DNA of 64,000 nt from Smittia aterrima (lineage: Eukaryota > Arthropoda > Insecta > Diptera > Chironomidae): NCBI GenBank assembly GCA_033063855.1, contig CP093831.1, positions 434,001-498,000 on the forward strand. Reading direction: 5' to 3'. The notes beneath the pieces were generated by a model. It did not search any database and was not told the DNA's origin. It saw nothing but the letters and a program-made list of their open reading frames with translations. Position 1 is the stretch's first letter. Every line of letters begins with the position of its first letter. Below, one piece after another: positions 20,501-35,500 of the stretch. Position numbers and translations under genes: made by a program.

Positions 20501-23500
20501 ACAATGAAATTACAAGAAAAGCAGCGGAATACGATTCTGAAGAAACAATCAAGCTACTTCTTCAATTGTCAGTTACAGAGCGAAAACCATTGCGTAAAAA
20601 TCTCTTGAACGATCAACTTGAAGATCATTTTAATGCAATGAACTCAAGTCTATTTTATCGGTCTGAGAATGTTCAATGCCTTGCAGAAATCTTTGGGCAA
20701 ATTTGTGGTGGACAAGAATGGAACTGTGATCTTCAAGAGCTGTACAAATTGATTCTAGAAATCGATGATCGAAAAAGACAGAAAGAGTTTTATGAAATTT
20801 TCAATGAAAACTTAAGCCAACTTAGAAATATTCCTCAAACTCCATTTGCCAGAGAAGAGAAGTCAATGAAATTCTCAATGGCTCGAAATGATCTTGCTCG
20901 CTTTATTGAGATATTCGAAGAAATCATGATTACAGAGAGTAAACCCGAGAAATTGATCAAGAAAAATTTCTACTCTTTGATCAACCAAATCATTTGCATT
21001 CTCGAATCATGAACGAAATAAAGTTTATCTCGTGTCTCAACAAGCGTTGATGTCTCTCTCGATTCGTTCCCACCGTTAAGTTCAACGGCAACTGTTTTGC
21101 GCGGGCGACCGATGATAATTTTATTGAAGCAGAATGCTTCATACGTATCCGTAATTAAGAATTGAAAAAAGTTTCGCACCAACTTTGTATGAAGTCGAAC
21201 AAAGTGTGGGCGACGTACTGCTAAAAGTTTCCTGGAGATTGATTTGCCCGATCGCTTACAATGCAGTCAATAACGAAAAACCTTCGCATTGTGCCATTCA
21301 AATCGACTCCAATTACAATCAATTTGAATTTGTCGATTTGTCAGATCGTCGAAGTTGATTCTAAGGTGGAACTGCCGACGCGGTAATTTTGTGTGTCGCT
21401 GAATGCGTTACGATCGACTAAACAGAATTCCACCAGGTCGTTGCACAAATGCATGAATTATGATGTTCATGAGTCACAACTTGATTGAAGCTTTGCGTTT
21501 GCGGCTCAGTGCAATGTGTTGTGCAATTGCAATTCTCATAGTAATCTCGCGAGGAAATGTTGTTAGACTTTTATTTTTTGAATTAAAATGTCTGTCAGTG
21601 AGATTAAAGCAAACATTCCAAACGTTAAAAGCTTTTGTCTGTTCGGTTTATTGCAACTCGAGTAACTCCGAGGCATTCACGGGCCGATCTAACTCCAAAT
21701 AGCAAAATTATTTTGCGTAACATTTTTTTGAAAGGTTTTGCGCTGGGTCAGAAAGCAGCAGTAACTTCATCAGATCTTGCTCAAGTCAGTTCTCGCTTTC
21801 CATCCGATTGAATGATTCACGATGTGCCGATTCATTCGAAATGTTTTCTGCCTGCGCACTGACGTGATATCGCAACAAGTTAATAAATCAGCTTGATCGA
21901 CATCGTCGATATTTTATCAATCGGTCTTTCCTGTTTTCGCACAGTTTTCGTGTTTTCTTTCGATTAAAACTCTCATTCATGAGAGACTCGCGACGACATA
22001 ACGGAGATTGTTGTGGAGCGCATCGGAACGTGGGATCGTCTTGCGACAGTTGTTGTTTACTTTTCGGGTGAAAGTTAATTAAAATCATGTTGCGATGGAC
22101 AATTTTCGCTGGCATCATTAAGACAGCTTGATGAATTATTACGTAGCAGCAAAGTTTGAATCGGTTTTTGAAAGTAGAAACTTGCGATGCGTTAAATTTG
22201 AAAAATTTATGACTCCCGAGTTCAAAAGCAGAGCGCGATCATAAAACGATTTCCTTCTTCTTCTTGACTTCATCATGAAACTTGAAGCTTCGTCTTGTTG
22301 CCACTTTGTTTACACTTGATCGAAGTGAAATGAATCGTGTGGGCTTTCAGTAATTGAATCGACAAGATCGTTCGCAGCTTCCAACAAGCGAATCGCGACA
22401 TGAGAATTATTGGCGTTTGAATGAGAGGCTGGGAGACTACAACTTGGATTAATTAACGTCATCTGCTGTTGGAATGCTGTTCCTCCACGAACCGTTTGAT
22501 TTGTGAATGAGAATGCTAATCTCCGAGTGCTGCGGGGCATGTTATTGTTGATTATCCACGGATGCAACGTCGTGCAATCATCACAGCAACGCTGTTGGTT
22601 TTCGAAGGACTTTAAAGTCAATCGTAAAGCGCTTAATTTAATTACAACTCCCGGCGTAACTGACGTGAACTTTCCTTTCGTAATTTAATTAAGTTGAAAG
22701 TAGCTTACTAACTTTTCTCTTAAGAGAGAAAAGATTGTACCTTGTCGATCTTAATTGAACAAATCGAACGAAATAATTTGATTTTACCCGGAAGGTGAGA
22801 GATGGTCCACTTGCGATTGCGAAGACCACCAACTTCGATTTTAATTGATCGAACATGAAAAGCTGATGATTTTATCAGGAATGTCCATGTTGGGAGTTCG
22901 ATTAGCTGCCGGGCATTCAAATTCCTTTAACATTTGCGTTTCTGCAACAAGATATTCAATCGCTTGCATAACAACACACAACAAGAAAAAATCTGCTCGT
23001 GCTTTGCTTGCTAGAAAATTACGAATATTGCGATTTGCGATCCTTGCGGCGATCACAACAGGTCACGGAAATTATCAGCAAAGTTCGTCGCTTGCTTTCT
23101 CCACGAAAGTTTTCTTTGATGTCATCGGAAGTCTCATTTGTCAAGAAGCGAACTAAACGTCGCGAGGAAATGTTGAGCATGGTCATGTTTAGCGTAAAAA
23201 AGTAAACAACATAAAGTTAAAGTCAATTCAACATCTTTTTTTCTTCTCGTCTCTTATCTCTCTGCTCCGTCCGTAATTCAATGGAGAATTACGTAAATCG
23301 TATCAACAATGGAACTTTATGGCTTTTTACATTCATTGAACGGTTCGCTGCTTTGGACATCGAGTCGATCGAACATGAGGGAGCCGAAAGAAATCTCATT
23401 GAATTGAAACAATGTTGCTGATCGAAAATGAAAGTTTATGCAAATTAAGCAATTGATGTCTTGAAAGAACTTTTTATGTTGCAGCGAAACATTCACTGAT

Positions 23501-26500
23501 CTCGAATGTTTTTCTTTTGAAGAAAACGACTTAAGATGTTGCGCTCAATGCTGCGCGAGTTGTAAACAGGCAACGACTTTAGTATCGCATCGACATTCAA
23601 CGAGTTCGGTTCGTTTGACGGTTTCTTCATTTTGCGGTGCGTTGAGTTAAATAAAAAAAAAACACAAAAGAAATTGGAGACCATCAAAACGCAATAAAAA
23701 AAAACCAGAAAAGTGTGAATTATTGTCGTGTCGCATCCTAAACAGAATTGTGTAACATATTTTGATTCGAGATGTACAAATAAGTGAATTTTAAAAAAAT
23801 CATAAACAAGAAAATGCATGAGAGCGTGGGTGTAGCAATTTATGCTGCCGAACTCTCGTTTAGATTAAAAAAATAAAGAAACGTGGAGAATTTATAGCTG
23901 TCGATGAAATTGAAAGCTTTGAGCAATTGATTTGATGCCAGAAAACATAAATCACATGTGCACACATCCGAATTCTCCGTAACATAAATAAATTGCACAA
24001 GAAATGAGTCACTTTCGATGTTTATTCCGGGTTAAACAGAATTTTTGAGAATTCGTGATGCAAGATCTCGTTGCCACTTGAATCAGCTCCACCTTGACGT
24101 TGTTACAGAGAGAATTAACATCTCATTAAAACGATATTATGAGCCCACAGTGATCTGAATTCTTGATTTTGCGATGAATTTATTTTTAATTGATTTAGAT
24201 TTTCTGCAAAAGCAATTTTTGATCGCTCAAGAAATCGTGATCAACGACTTGGCATAATTTGCCTGCAATCTTTCAATTAAGCATTTCATGTTTCTGATGG
24301 GTGCTGATGGGAAACTCACGATTTGTATCCAATCGCAAGCTTTTGATGAAGTTGTTCAGTTGCTTCTGTTTCGTCAGATGATTCCGAAACTATTCATGAA
24401 TGGACGTCGCGTGCTGTTCGAGATCATTGGCCGGTTTTTGAAAATATCTTGACTGATAAGATTCAAGTTTTTCAATCGAGCTCTCAAGTTTCTCAATCAA
24501 GCTTTTTAAAAATATAATCGAAATTCTCCATTTATGGCGATCTCATTATTCAATTAATCCGACCTAATTGATCGCCATTGCATCACAACATTGCAGTACG
24601 CAAGGCATTCGAGGAACGCGTCAAGCTTTTTTGAATTTATCGCGATTAATCGTGCAACGATTCCAAGCTCTCGGGAATGTCGACTTCTCTGGCTCCGCAA
24701 ACTAGACGAATAAAAATGTCGTTGGAATCAATTAAGCATCTAACGGCGCTACCAGCCAAACCTGTCGCTGAACCTTTTCAGCATAAATTTCTCGTAGATT
24801 TGAATAATCATCTTCAAGTTTCGCGTGTTAATCGAATTCTCAGAAAAGATTTAAACAAACATCGCGGTCTTCAACCGGTCTCGTTTCGAAACCGCAGACG
24901 CTTCTCATCAATTGAGTTATTAACTCCGACTTCCATTTTTGGCATCAACTCAACAAGCACTTGCCGCTGAAAGTGTGCGAAAGGTTGAATTTTTCCATTT
25001 CGCAATTCATTTTTTACCAACGAAAGTGAATTTAGATGAGCTCGTAAAAAATAGAGTTGCTGTGAACTTGCTTCACTTTCCTTTTTTTCTGAAGTTTACT
25101 GAAGTTTTTAAGAAAATAAAGAAACTTTTTAACTTTTGTTCTCAATGAAGAAAATCTGACATCGAATCATTTGCTCAAACGATTTCAAAACGGTAATCGA
25201 ACATTATATTACTTGTCCAGAGATTTGAAACGACTTTGAAAAGAAAAAATATGTAAATTTCTTCGAATCGCGTGAATATTTTCGATATAGTGATGTCGTC
25301 GTTCAGCCCGCAAAAGTCTTTTGAGAAATCTCTACGATCGTCGAGTGGCTCGTATCAATTGCCGATCATTGCGCCGTTGAAAACGGAGATACATAAAGGT
25401 TGCACGGGCAAAGCCCACGCTTGTGGATCCATCAAGAGTGCCAACGCATTGTTGGCTAATAAGTCTTCAGCGACACCAAAGCCCAAGGCAAAAAGTGATG
25501 GCAAGTCGTTGAGAAAGAACAGTTTGAGCTCTGAGACCGTGAGCGATAGTGGATCAGAAATCTCTTCTTCGTGGAACTCAAACAAAGACTCGTCAGCATC
25601 AAGCAATGCTGCGGTTCCTCCATTATTGCCGAAGCCATTGACTCGAACGAAGTCTGTGAACTATGGAACGAATGGATCGCCGGCAGCAGTTAGAAGACGA
25701 ACATCAGACAGTGTAATCTCCACAGACGTGCCAGACAACGTGCGAAATGGAATTAGACGCGGTCGTTTAATGAGTGATGGTGGAGAGGAGAAAAAAGTAG
25801 GGGATGCAGTTGAAGTTTCGAGATTAAGGCGAACGTCAAGCTTTAGATTAAAAACTGATCCGCCAATGATTCCACCGAAGCCTAAAATAGTTCAACCACC
25901 AACAGCACAAATCAAAAGAAACGGAAGTTTTAATAGTCGATTGCGGAGTTCTTTTCGAAACAAAACTCCGCTCGTAACTTGGAATGCTTTGTGGGAATCT
26001 TCATTTGCCTCGAAAATGTGTGGCGGTGCTTTGAGAGTTTTGGATAAAAGTATTCTCGCGTCAACTGAAAAGGTAAACAAAAGAACTTACAGACTAGCGA
26101 CTTATGATCGATGATTGCGAAAAATGTACGACATTTAGAAGTTTATTTACGTTTCGGTTCGAGGCTGGAAAACGTGGAAGTTGTATAAACGAATCCATCA
26201 TATGAAGTTTGCGATCTGGTTTGAGTCAACGATTGAATTTGATTGATTGAAGTATGTTTACTTAGGAAAGAAGATATTCGAATGATGAAGACGATCTTAA
26301 GCGCTTAGTTTTCCATTCTGCGCTTTGACTTAGGAAAGAAACATCAAACTCTACTTACTGATAAAACTTTCAAAACAAATGACTTCAGTTTTATTTCTTT
26401 GCGTTGGTGATCTGATTATGTCAATTAATCAAACAGCGTGTTCCGCCTACAGATCGCTCGCATATCAAAAGCTGAAATTGATATTTGGTTTCAAAAGTAT

Positions 26501-29500
26501 TTTGTTTCCCTTGCCGTTGAATTTGTCCACAATCTCCGTTTAACACTTTCAGTCTCGACTATCCCACAAACTTCAACGCTTATTCCACTGATTGGTTTAT
26601 AGCGTCCTTGAATTGTTAAGCTCTGAGTTGTTTGCATTTTGGTGTCGCGAGATTGAATTATGCGCCGTTTATTATTTCCGAAGAAGAAAATCTTTTGTCG
26701 GCAAATGAGAAAAGTTGAAAAATATCTTTGAAAATGTCCGAGCAGCATGGAATCGATTAAAATTCAGATGTTCCCTGTTGCTGTTGTTGACTCTACAATT
26801 GGTCAATAAATCATTTTCTCTGGAAGTTCATTTCAAGCGTTACAAAGAACTCGGACAAAGATCGAGACTGCGAGCCCACAGACAGAATCGAGTCTCCCAC
26901 ATGGACTGGTTTAAGCGGAGACAAGTGAACTTGAAGCTTTGACGAGCAATTTGTTCTTCGTAAGTGAGAGGAAATGGGAAAGAAGTGGAAGTGATCGATT
27001 CGAATTGTCGCTTAAAAGTCCAGTTAATTTTATATAGCAAGAGACAGGAATTGTAAAAATAACTGATTTATTAGAGATACTTTTCAATAGAAATCTAAGA
27101 AACCAAATCTCTGAAAAATATTACGAACTTCTGTGGTCAGATCTCCAGATGGTTTTCCATCGAACCGAAATCAACCATTTTATTCACTCTTAAGTCCGTC
27201 ACTTAACGATTGATTAACTTTTGATCTGTAATCGAGTCTCACTTGTCATTCAGCTTTTCAACAAATGTCAAACCAGTTTCGGAAAACTTCAACCGGTGCA
27301 GCTACGTTTGATTTAATTAGCTCCATTTCTCTATCGCCGCATAATTAAACCGTTATCATGAAAGAAATGTAAACAAACGTCGGATTTTAGATTGGCAGAT
27401 TAGAAGTTGCGTTGATTAATTGTTTTACCGCCACGAAGGAGTTTCACGTTTCGTCTTCTGCCTTCGCTTTATGTTATGACAAATGACGCCTAATTATCAT
27501 TAAATCGACGTGATCCGATCCGATATCAAAGCGAGGAATTGAAACATAAACTGCACGCTATAGAAACAGCAACGTCTTTCAAGCTTGTCGTGTTATTAAC
27601 TCGAGACTTTGTTATTTATCGATCGGTCGAGTGATAAGAAAACTGCTCGCTCAAGACCTACATCGCAGTCGAAGATGATTTACTGAAACGATTCGCCTCT
27701 AAATTCAAGTTTACCATAATTTTATTAATGATTTCTAACTAAGTCGATCGTATAAGCGTAAAATTAACCGTTTTGTTGTGAATGAAACAAGCGAAGCATG
27801 AAACAACGAAACATTCAATGATTGGAGCAAAACATTGATGATCGTTCATTGTCGAGAGTTGCATTTTGTGACTGAAAGTAGTTAAAGAGCGATAAAATAT
27901 AATTTGATTGTCCATGAAAGACTCAGCGATCGTTAATTATCGTAATTTAAGTCAATTTTCGCCTTCTCGACTTACACATAATTTTCATCTTTTGATGAAC
28001 GTCGAGTATATTCAGGTGTTGCGTGTTGATTCGACTCCAAATATTTAGATCGCCATCTCACACAAAGACTTTCATTCTTTCACGCGACGACTTTAATACT
28101 CTTAATGAAGCGATAAGATTCAACTTCGTCAAACAGACAAAAAAAAAGACTTTGACACGAAAGAAACAAATAAAGTGTTTAAATGGAATCAGTTTCCTCT
28201 CCGCGTTTCTTCTTCTTTCCGCTCGAGCCGTCAACACCCATTGTTCACAATTCATTTGGAATTGGAATTAGAAATTCTTTGATGCAAAACGTATTCACTT
28301 CTTCACTCCACTGGCGGTGACTCATTTTCTGAAACTATTTTTACGCAGAAAGTTTTCTTTGATTTTCCTGGGATTTTCTTTTGATTCTTAATGTGGAGCT
28401 ACATGTCAAACAGAATTGCATTTAAAAATACAACGCAGAGGAAAGTGAAAAGATGTTTGAGATTTCCCGGATTAGAAAATGTTCTAAATTACGTTCGACT
28501 CGCATTCAAGATGAATATGTCTCTCAGCGGTCGATAAATTTAGACATTAACAGAACACGGAAGCGTCGGCCAATAAAACATGACAAATTGGAGCTTCTTG
28601 TGTTTTTCAAAGCGATGACTTCGATTTCTGTCGCAACTTTCCTTTAGCCTCTTTGCAATTTTAATCGAGATCGCGATTAAATAAATCGTTGCCACGATTA
28701 GAATCACTTATCGCCACCTTCGGAAATATTCGACATTTCAACTGAATTCTTAAACGAGTTTTATGCAACATTCCCTTTTCTGAATTTTAATTCGATTTCT
28801 TATTATAATTCACAGCCAAAGTCACATGAGAATGGCCACAACGGGGAGCATGAGAGTCAACGCGGTGAGAAAGTCTGGTTAGTGCATCGTGGTGGATTTT
28901 GCTCTGCGATCAGGTTGAATCAAACAAATGGTGGCGGCAGTAGTGTCGAGCCTGGCAAGGTTCTTGTTGAGCTTGAACACAACGGAGAGCAAATGTATGT
29001 CGATGACGATGACGTGGAGAAAGCAAACCCTGGAGAGTTGGATCTGAGTGAGGACATTTGCCATTTGAAGCAGCTGAACGAGGCTTCTGTACTTCATTGC
29101 ATTCGGCAGAGATATGCCAGCAACTTGATCCATACACGAGCAGGCCCGACTTTGATAGTTGTCAACCCAATGGCTCCGCTTTCGTTGTATTCAGAAAAGG
29201 TAAATCTTTAAAATTCCGTGTAACTTTACTTTGCTTACATTATTGAATATTTATTTTAGGTCGTTTCTATGTTCCGAGGATGTAAAACTGAAGACATGCC
29301 GCCGCATATTTATTCCTTGGCTCAAACAGCTTACCGAGCGATGCGAGAAACTCGACGCGATCAGAGTTTGATCTTCATGGGGCGTTCAGGATCTGGCAAA
29401 ACTGCTTCATTTAAACATGCTTTATATTACTTAACACTTGCTGCTGGCTCCACCAACAAGCTTTTAACAGCTGAGAAGGTCAATGCAATCAACACAATTC

Positions 29501-32500
29501 TTGAGGCTTTTGGTAACACGAAAACTGTTATGAATTCAAATGCAACGAGATTCACGCAAATATTCAGCCTTGACTTCGATCATAGCGGACAGATTGCGTC
29601 GGCATCTGTGCAAATAATGCTTATGGAGAAAGCAAGAGCTGGACGAAGGACCAACAACGAAGCAACTTTCCATGTCATTACGAGATTGCTTGCGGGAGCT
29701 GAAGGACTTCTTCAGAAAGAACTTCAACTCGACAATGTCAATCTTGATGAAAACAATTTGTTTGTTGTCATTTCAAACAAACTCGATGACCGTCAGAAAG
29801 CAAGTGCAGATTTTATTCGACTCGTTCAAGCATTTCATACATTAAACATTGATATGAATTCAGTTAAAGCGATTTGGTCTGTTCTTGCTGCAATTTATCA
29901 TCTGGGATCTGCATCAGCCACGAAAGTTGGCAGTGGATCAACAGCTCGAATTCAATTTTCGCATCCATCGTCAGCTCGTAAAGCTGCGAATTTGCTCGGA
30001 GTTTCTATGGAAGATCTCCTTGCTGCTGCATTTACCACAACATTATCGAACTCAAACCCAGGAACACCTACGAGATCGCCATCAGATTCAATTGACAACA
30101 CTTTGAATGCTGCTTTTGATAGCTTGGAAGGCTTAGTTATTGGACTCTACTCTGAAGCCGTTGCTGCAGCAGTTTCATTAATCAACAAATCGATTTCCAC
30201 GTCTATTCATACGGTTGCTTCAATTCTTTTGGTTGATTCACCAGGATTCCAAAATCCTGCTAGTTGTGGATTGCAAACTGGAGCTACACTCTCTGACTTA
30301 AAACACAATTACTTACAAGAAAGACTTCAGCTTCTATTTCACCACACGACCTTAGTTGTGCCACAAGAGCGTTATGCCCAAGAAATGGTTGAGATTGACT
30401 CGGAAGGATTCAATGATTCGTTCCCTGGTCCATTAGTTTCGCTTATTGACAAGTCTCCACAGAACCATGTCGTTCGAACGTCACAACGAGATTTACGCGA
30501 AGCTGATCGTCGAGGATTATTGTGGCTTCTCGATGAAGAATCGATTTACCCAAATTCGAACGATGATTCTTTCTTAGAAAGATTGTTTACACATTACGGC
30601 GACCGAGAAAGTCAGAGTTTGCTTCGTAAAGCTCCAGGAAGTCGGCAATTTGTCCTTCAGCACTTGCAAGGAACCAATCCCGTTTTGTATTCTGCCAGTG
30701 GATGGTTGAAGAACAGTCGCGAACATCCTGCAGTCAGAAATGCGATCAGCTTGCTTCAAGACAGTACTAAAGAAGAATTGAGCGCTTTATTCATTGGAAA
30801 TTTAGCGAGAGGAGGAACAATCTTCTGTGGATCAATCGCTGGAATGGAAGGAACTCAATCATTAAGAAGAGTTTCGAGTATTCGACGATCTTTTACATCA
30901 GCTGGTGTTAAAAGAAACTCGGTAATGCTTCAAGTAAAATTTACAGTCGACGGTCTCATCGATACGTTGCGTCGAACTGGAACGCACTTTGTTCATTGTT
31001 ATCTCTTGCAACATAACGGTGGAACAGCAACTATTGCCAATGGAAAACTGCTTCAACACACGAGTGAAGATATCGTCAATGTTCCGTTGTTGAGATCACA
31101 AGTGAGTGCGAGGAATTATGTGACATTAGATATATTTCATCGAATAATTCGCAGGTTCGCGGTTCTCAAATCATAGAAGCGGGACGTCTTCATCGGCTTG
31201 GCTTCCCTGAAAGCGTACCACTCAATGAATTCGTTCGACGCTTTGGACTGTTGAACGACTCAGCGATGCCAAAGGAAAACACTTCAGTGGAGTCGATTCT
31301 CTCTTTTAATGAGATCGATTCATCAACTTATCGCATCGGACCGAGTCAGGTGAGTTTATTTCTTTGATTTATCTTCTGGGATCATTTCTTACGATGGAAG
31401 TCTCACTAAATCGTGTAAAAACTCAACTCAAATGCGTCTCATGTTTCCATCTAAATTTACATCACGCATTTGACTTTCTCAGGTTACAAATAGAGCGACT
31501 TAATGCGCCTAACGAGCTGCTTAATTTATGCTATAGTGAATAGAAAATCTAAATCTATAATTAAATCGTTAGATTGTTCTTACTGCAGAATAGAATGGGA
31601 AAAAAGGGAAATGTTATTGACCTGACTACGATGACTTTGAGTCTCATCATAATGACGTGACACTTTAGTTGCATCAGACGAACATCGATGAAAGGAACAA
31701 GAAGAAGCGAGACATTGTGTCAAAGACGATATATCGAATCATAAAAAGATCGTCCATTGTCAAAAGTCTTATCTTCATCTTCACTTTTATTGAAGTCTGC
31801 ATCAACTTTTCTTCTCATTCATTATGCAAAGCAAATGTCTTTTTGTCGATCTTTATTCCAATCGCGCTGAATGAAAAATGGAAATATTTCGCAAACTTAA
31901 CCGAGAGACAGTCTACAGATTTTTTATTTTTGCGAATTATGAAACTGAAAGCGACTACAGACTTGGTCGTTGAACGATCGAAGAATCGCTGTGAAAAGGG
32001 AAAGGGTCGTAAAGATGTTCACACGCGACGTTCATTAGAATCGCAGTTCAAGTGCAGTTCGTTAGGTGAATCGCGTTCATAAATCTAAATGACTTTTAAT
32101 TTTCGCTGCGTGTGTTGTCGTCGTCTCTCGGTCCCCCGGCATGGATCGTAAATATTTCTAATTTCTTCTTCGAATCGTTTGTGATTCTTCGTGCAGAGAA
32201 AGCAGCGAAAAAATTCCGTAAATAATTTCCATATGTCAAACTGCATTTTTCCACTACACAATGCCGCCTCTAGCAATTTCTAATGAAGTGATTTCAGCTG
32301 AACGTCATTAAATTAGCGATAAAATATGAATTTGTCAAGTCATCGCCAGGTGTGGTCGTGCATTAGATCAGAGATCACTGTCGGGATTTATCGTAAAAAT
32401 TTCTCTTTTCTTTCCTTGTTCGAAACATTTTTTGATTCATTGCATAATTCAGATTATTGCAGGCCAAGTTTCCAAGCTTCAGGTCGTAAAGTCTTAAAAC

Positions 32501-35500
32501 TTGTCCACTTAAACGATCGCAAGGTGATAAATGCCCATGTTTGCATAATGGGCAATTTGGCGAGCGAGATAAAAAATAACTGACATTATGCTTCATTATC
32601 GGTTCCATGCTGATTTTCTCGTTTCTCGTGACCAGTTCGGGGATATTTTTTATCTTGCAACATTGAAGTGGATGGGAAAAAGGAAATTAACTTTGTTGCG
32701 GGATTTTTGTGATAGGATTCGAAACATAAACGAGATCATCTGTATTTAAAACTTTCATTAAATCTCAACATTCTTGCATGATTGAAATCTCACTAAATCT
32801 CATATTGTTTAGCAATCGTTCACATCCATTCAATTTCGCATTTTCCACGCGATCAGCAATAGTATGTTGTGAAAGTTCAATTCAATAAAGGTAATTTCCT
32901 TTTGGCTTGGCGTAATTTCTCTGCTCAAATTCATTTTTGACGTGAATTAAATGTCTTTTCATAACATTTTGTCGTAATATCGTGAACGGTTAGCGAAAGA
33001 GAATCGTGCTGACACTTGCTGATTGGCGATGCCGAGCTTTATTCGAGTTCGTCGTCCAAGGAAAGAAAGCTGTGTGCGCATTCGTGTTTCAATAAATCAT
33101 TTGTCATGATCTTTATCGGAAAGGAATAAAAGAAATATTTTGATGGAAGCATACCGACTTGCGCCACCGACAACATTCGGTTGGTTTTAATGAGTTTCTG
33201 CTTCTTTTTGACCACTCGCTTTCAAGATGTCGATATCAGGAATTCCTCGACAATAAAAGTTCTTTCGAGTTTTCGTTTCTGAAATGCGAAGCTAGTAAAA
33301 GAAGAAATCGAAAGAAATTTCTCATTGAACGTTCCTTTGTTCAACAATTACTATCGAAGCAATGCGGCGATCATAATCGAGAAAAGAACGGCCGAGACTT
33401 CTCAATAATATTCAACGTTTCTTAGAAGTGAGAAATTGTTGTTTCCGTTTTAAAGATTTTTACGGTCGAGAGATTGTCTCGAAGGGATTTTCTTATCGCT
33501 CTGACAGCTAAGGGTAATCAATGTCGTTGAGAACGAAAAGAGAAGAAATATTTTGCAAGCCGAAGACATTTGAATGGATTCATTAAAGTTTGTAAAGGAA
33601 TGTTGGCTTTAATGCTTCCATTCAAGCGACAGTGAGGAATAAATAAAGCTGATTGACCATGAACCTCTCTGCGATTCGAGTGTGGGACTTCACTGAGCGT
33701 TCGATGATACAAATTGCAGCTAGTGCATCGAGCTAATCGCATCGTACGCCATAAAAATCGCTCAAATTGAATTAGAAACATGTGTTGGCTTAATCGAGTT
33801 TGAACAAACTTTTTTCTGCTTCATTTGCTCGCGCGCGAAACATTGAACGATGTAAGCTAATTTATGTGAGAACGTTTCCTTCCCAGATGAATTTAAATTG
33901 CACATTTCGACTTGTAAGCCGCGCGTCTTAATCCAGAGAAACTCGATTTCGTGTCAGGAGAAATGTAGTCGAGATTGCGAAGTGTTCCACTTATTTGCGA
34001 CGGATTAGGAGAAAAAGATGTTAAGATTAACACAGCCGTTTGCCTGGGAAAGAATAAATTTGATGAAACTAGTATATGAGATCGCCAATATTTTTAAAGT
34101 TTAAACTAAAACTTCGGAAATATGTTGCATCATCATCGTCGATTTGACATTTTCATGTTTTTTCTTGAAATATTCAATCAAACTTCATTTCGTGGTTGAT
34201 TTATTCGCTAATTTATCAGACAAAGGAACGTCTTTTGAAATTTCTTTTGACTTGACTTAAGTGCTGTCAGTTCAAAATCTCATGTTATGAGAAAGTGTGA
34301 ACCATGAAATTGACTTCGCATGAGCATACGATGAAATGAGCCTTGTGGGCTTTGTTTACAAGCCATCGAAGTGACATGGCAATTATCGCAATCTTGGCTT
34401 GCACTTTTATGTTGTCAGTTGGCTTCAGTTTTTCTTCTATAATTAAATCCGTAGTCAGCTAGATAGGTTTCGATTTCAGAAAATAGTCATCCGTCGACTT
34501 TTAAAGATACGATTTGGATATTGCCAACAATCTAAAACACTCACCTCGAATACTTTGAAGTAACATTGGCCAAAGAGAAAAGCTTTCAGACTTAAGGAGA
34601 ATCTGCGTGTGCATCAAATTAACGCCACATGACGTTCTTCTCTTTTGGAACCGCTCGCAGATCTCACTTTGATGTTAATTGAAGCAGACACATTCGACCG
34701 ATTGACTATGAAAATAATTGCAGTCGTCGGCAATCAATTGATCTCCTGCGAAATGAGAAATTGTTGAACGCTTAACCTGACCGACGATCGATGCGTTATC
34801 TTCGTAATCTTAACGTTGTTGTGATTTGTGTTTTACTATTCACGACCAATCTGTCGATTCCAATTAGCTGTCGTGTCGATTGATTTGATCTCAATACTTC
34901 AGTCAGGGAATAGGTTTCTATCGGACTTTAAAGATCACTCGCTTCCTGGTTCGGTGTACGAGAGAAGAATATTTTTGTGAGCTTGGATCTATTGGAAATA
35001 TTAAATCTGTTGCGCTACGAATTCTACAAAACAGGAGATTGAAATCGACAGGAAGTGGTTTTGACTTAAATATTTCCATTCGTGCTCATCTTAAAGATCT
35101 TCCAGAGAATTTTCATTTCAGTGAGATGAAAGAAATCTCAGAAAAATTATTCTTGCTTCTTTCCTTCTTCCGATTCGATGGTCAATTCCACGAAGTTCGA
35201 GGTTTCTTTCCGTCGAAAATTGCATAATTCTTTAACGACTCGACTTAATAGCTTCGTCAGAAACCAACAAGAAGAAAATCAAAGTTGATCGTTGCGCTCC
35301 ATCGCAAGTCACGAATTTACGTAGTTTACGCTCTTGAAGGAACAGAGAGAAAGTTTTTATTTTGATAAAGCAACAAACAAGAATTCTTAATAGAAAACGA
35401 AAAATAAAAGCAGTTTTATTGAACTCGATTTCAGTTCGAGGAAGAATATCTCAGTGCAGGTTGATTTCATGTTCCCAACAAAATGTCTCAGAACTAGATC

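Larger units (their letters stand above)
18857..28815 (+). other. Mhcl intron 2 (about 10 kb)
   Basis: Contains the nested MYCBPAP-family gene (19345-21012) and an alternative Mhcl first exon (25293-26072). The rest (21.1-25.2 kb and 26.1-28.8 kb) has many short open frames on both strands, none with domain motifs, splice support or clear codon structure. One 97-codon frame at 24677-24970 is discussed in the findings. No repeats or RNA genes recognised. Confidence 0.6.

Noticed and set aside
29536..29727. Minus-strand open frame inside the myosin motor exon
   Set aside because: Antisense shadow of a strongly coding exon.
31669..32082. 137-codon open frame in Mhcl intron 5
   Set aside because: No useful motif and no donor in a phase matching the next Mhcl exon; less convincing than the three accepted alternative exons.
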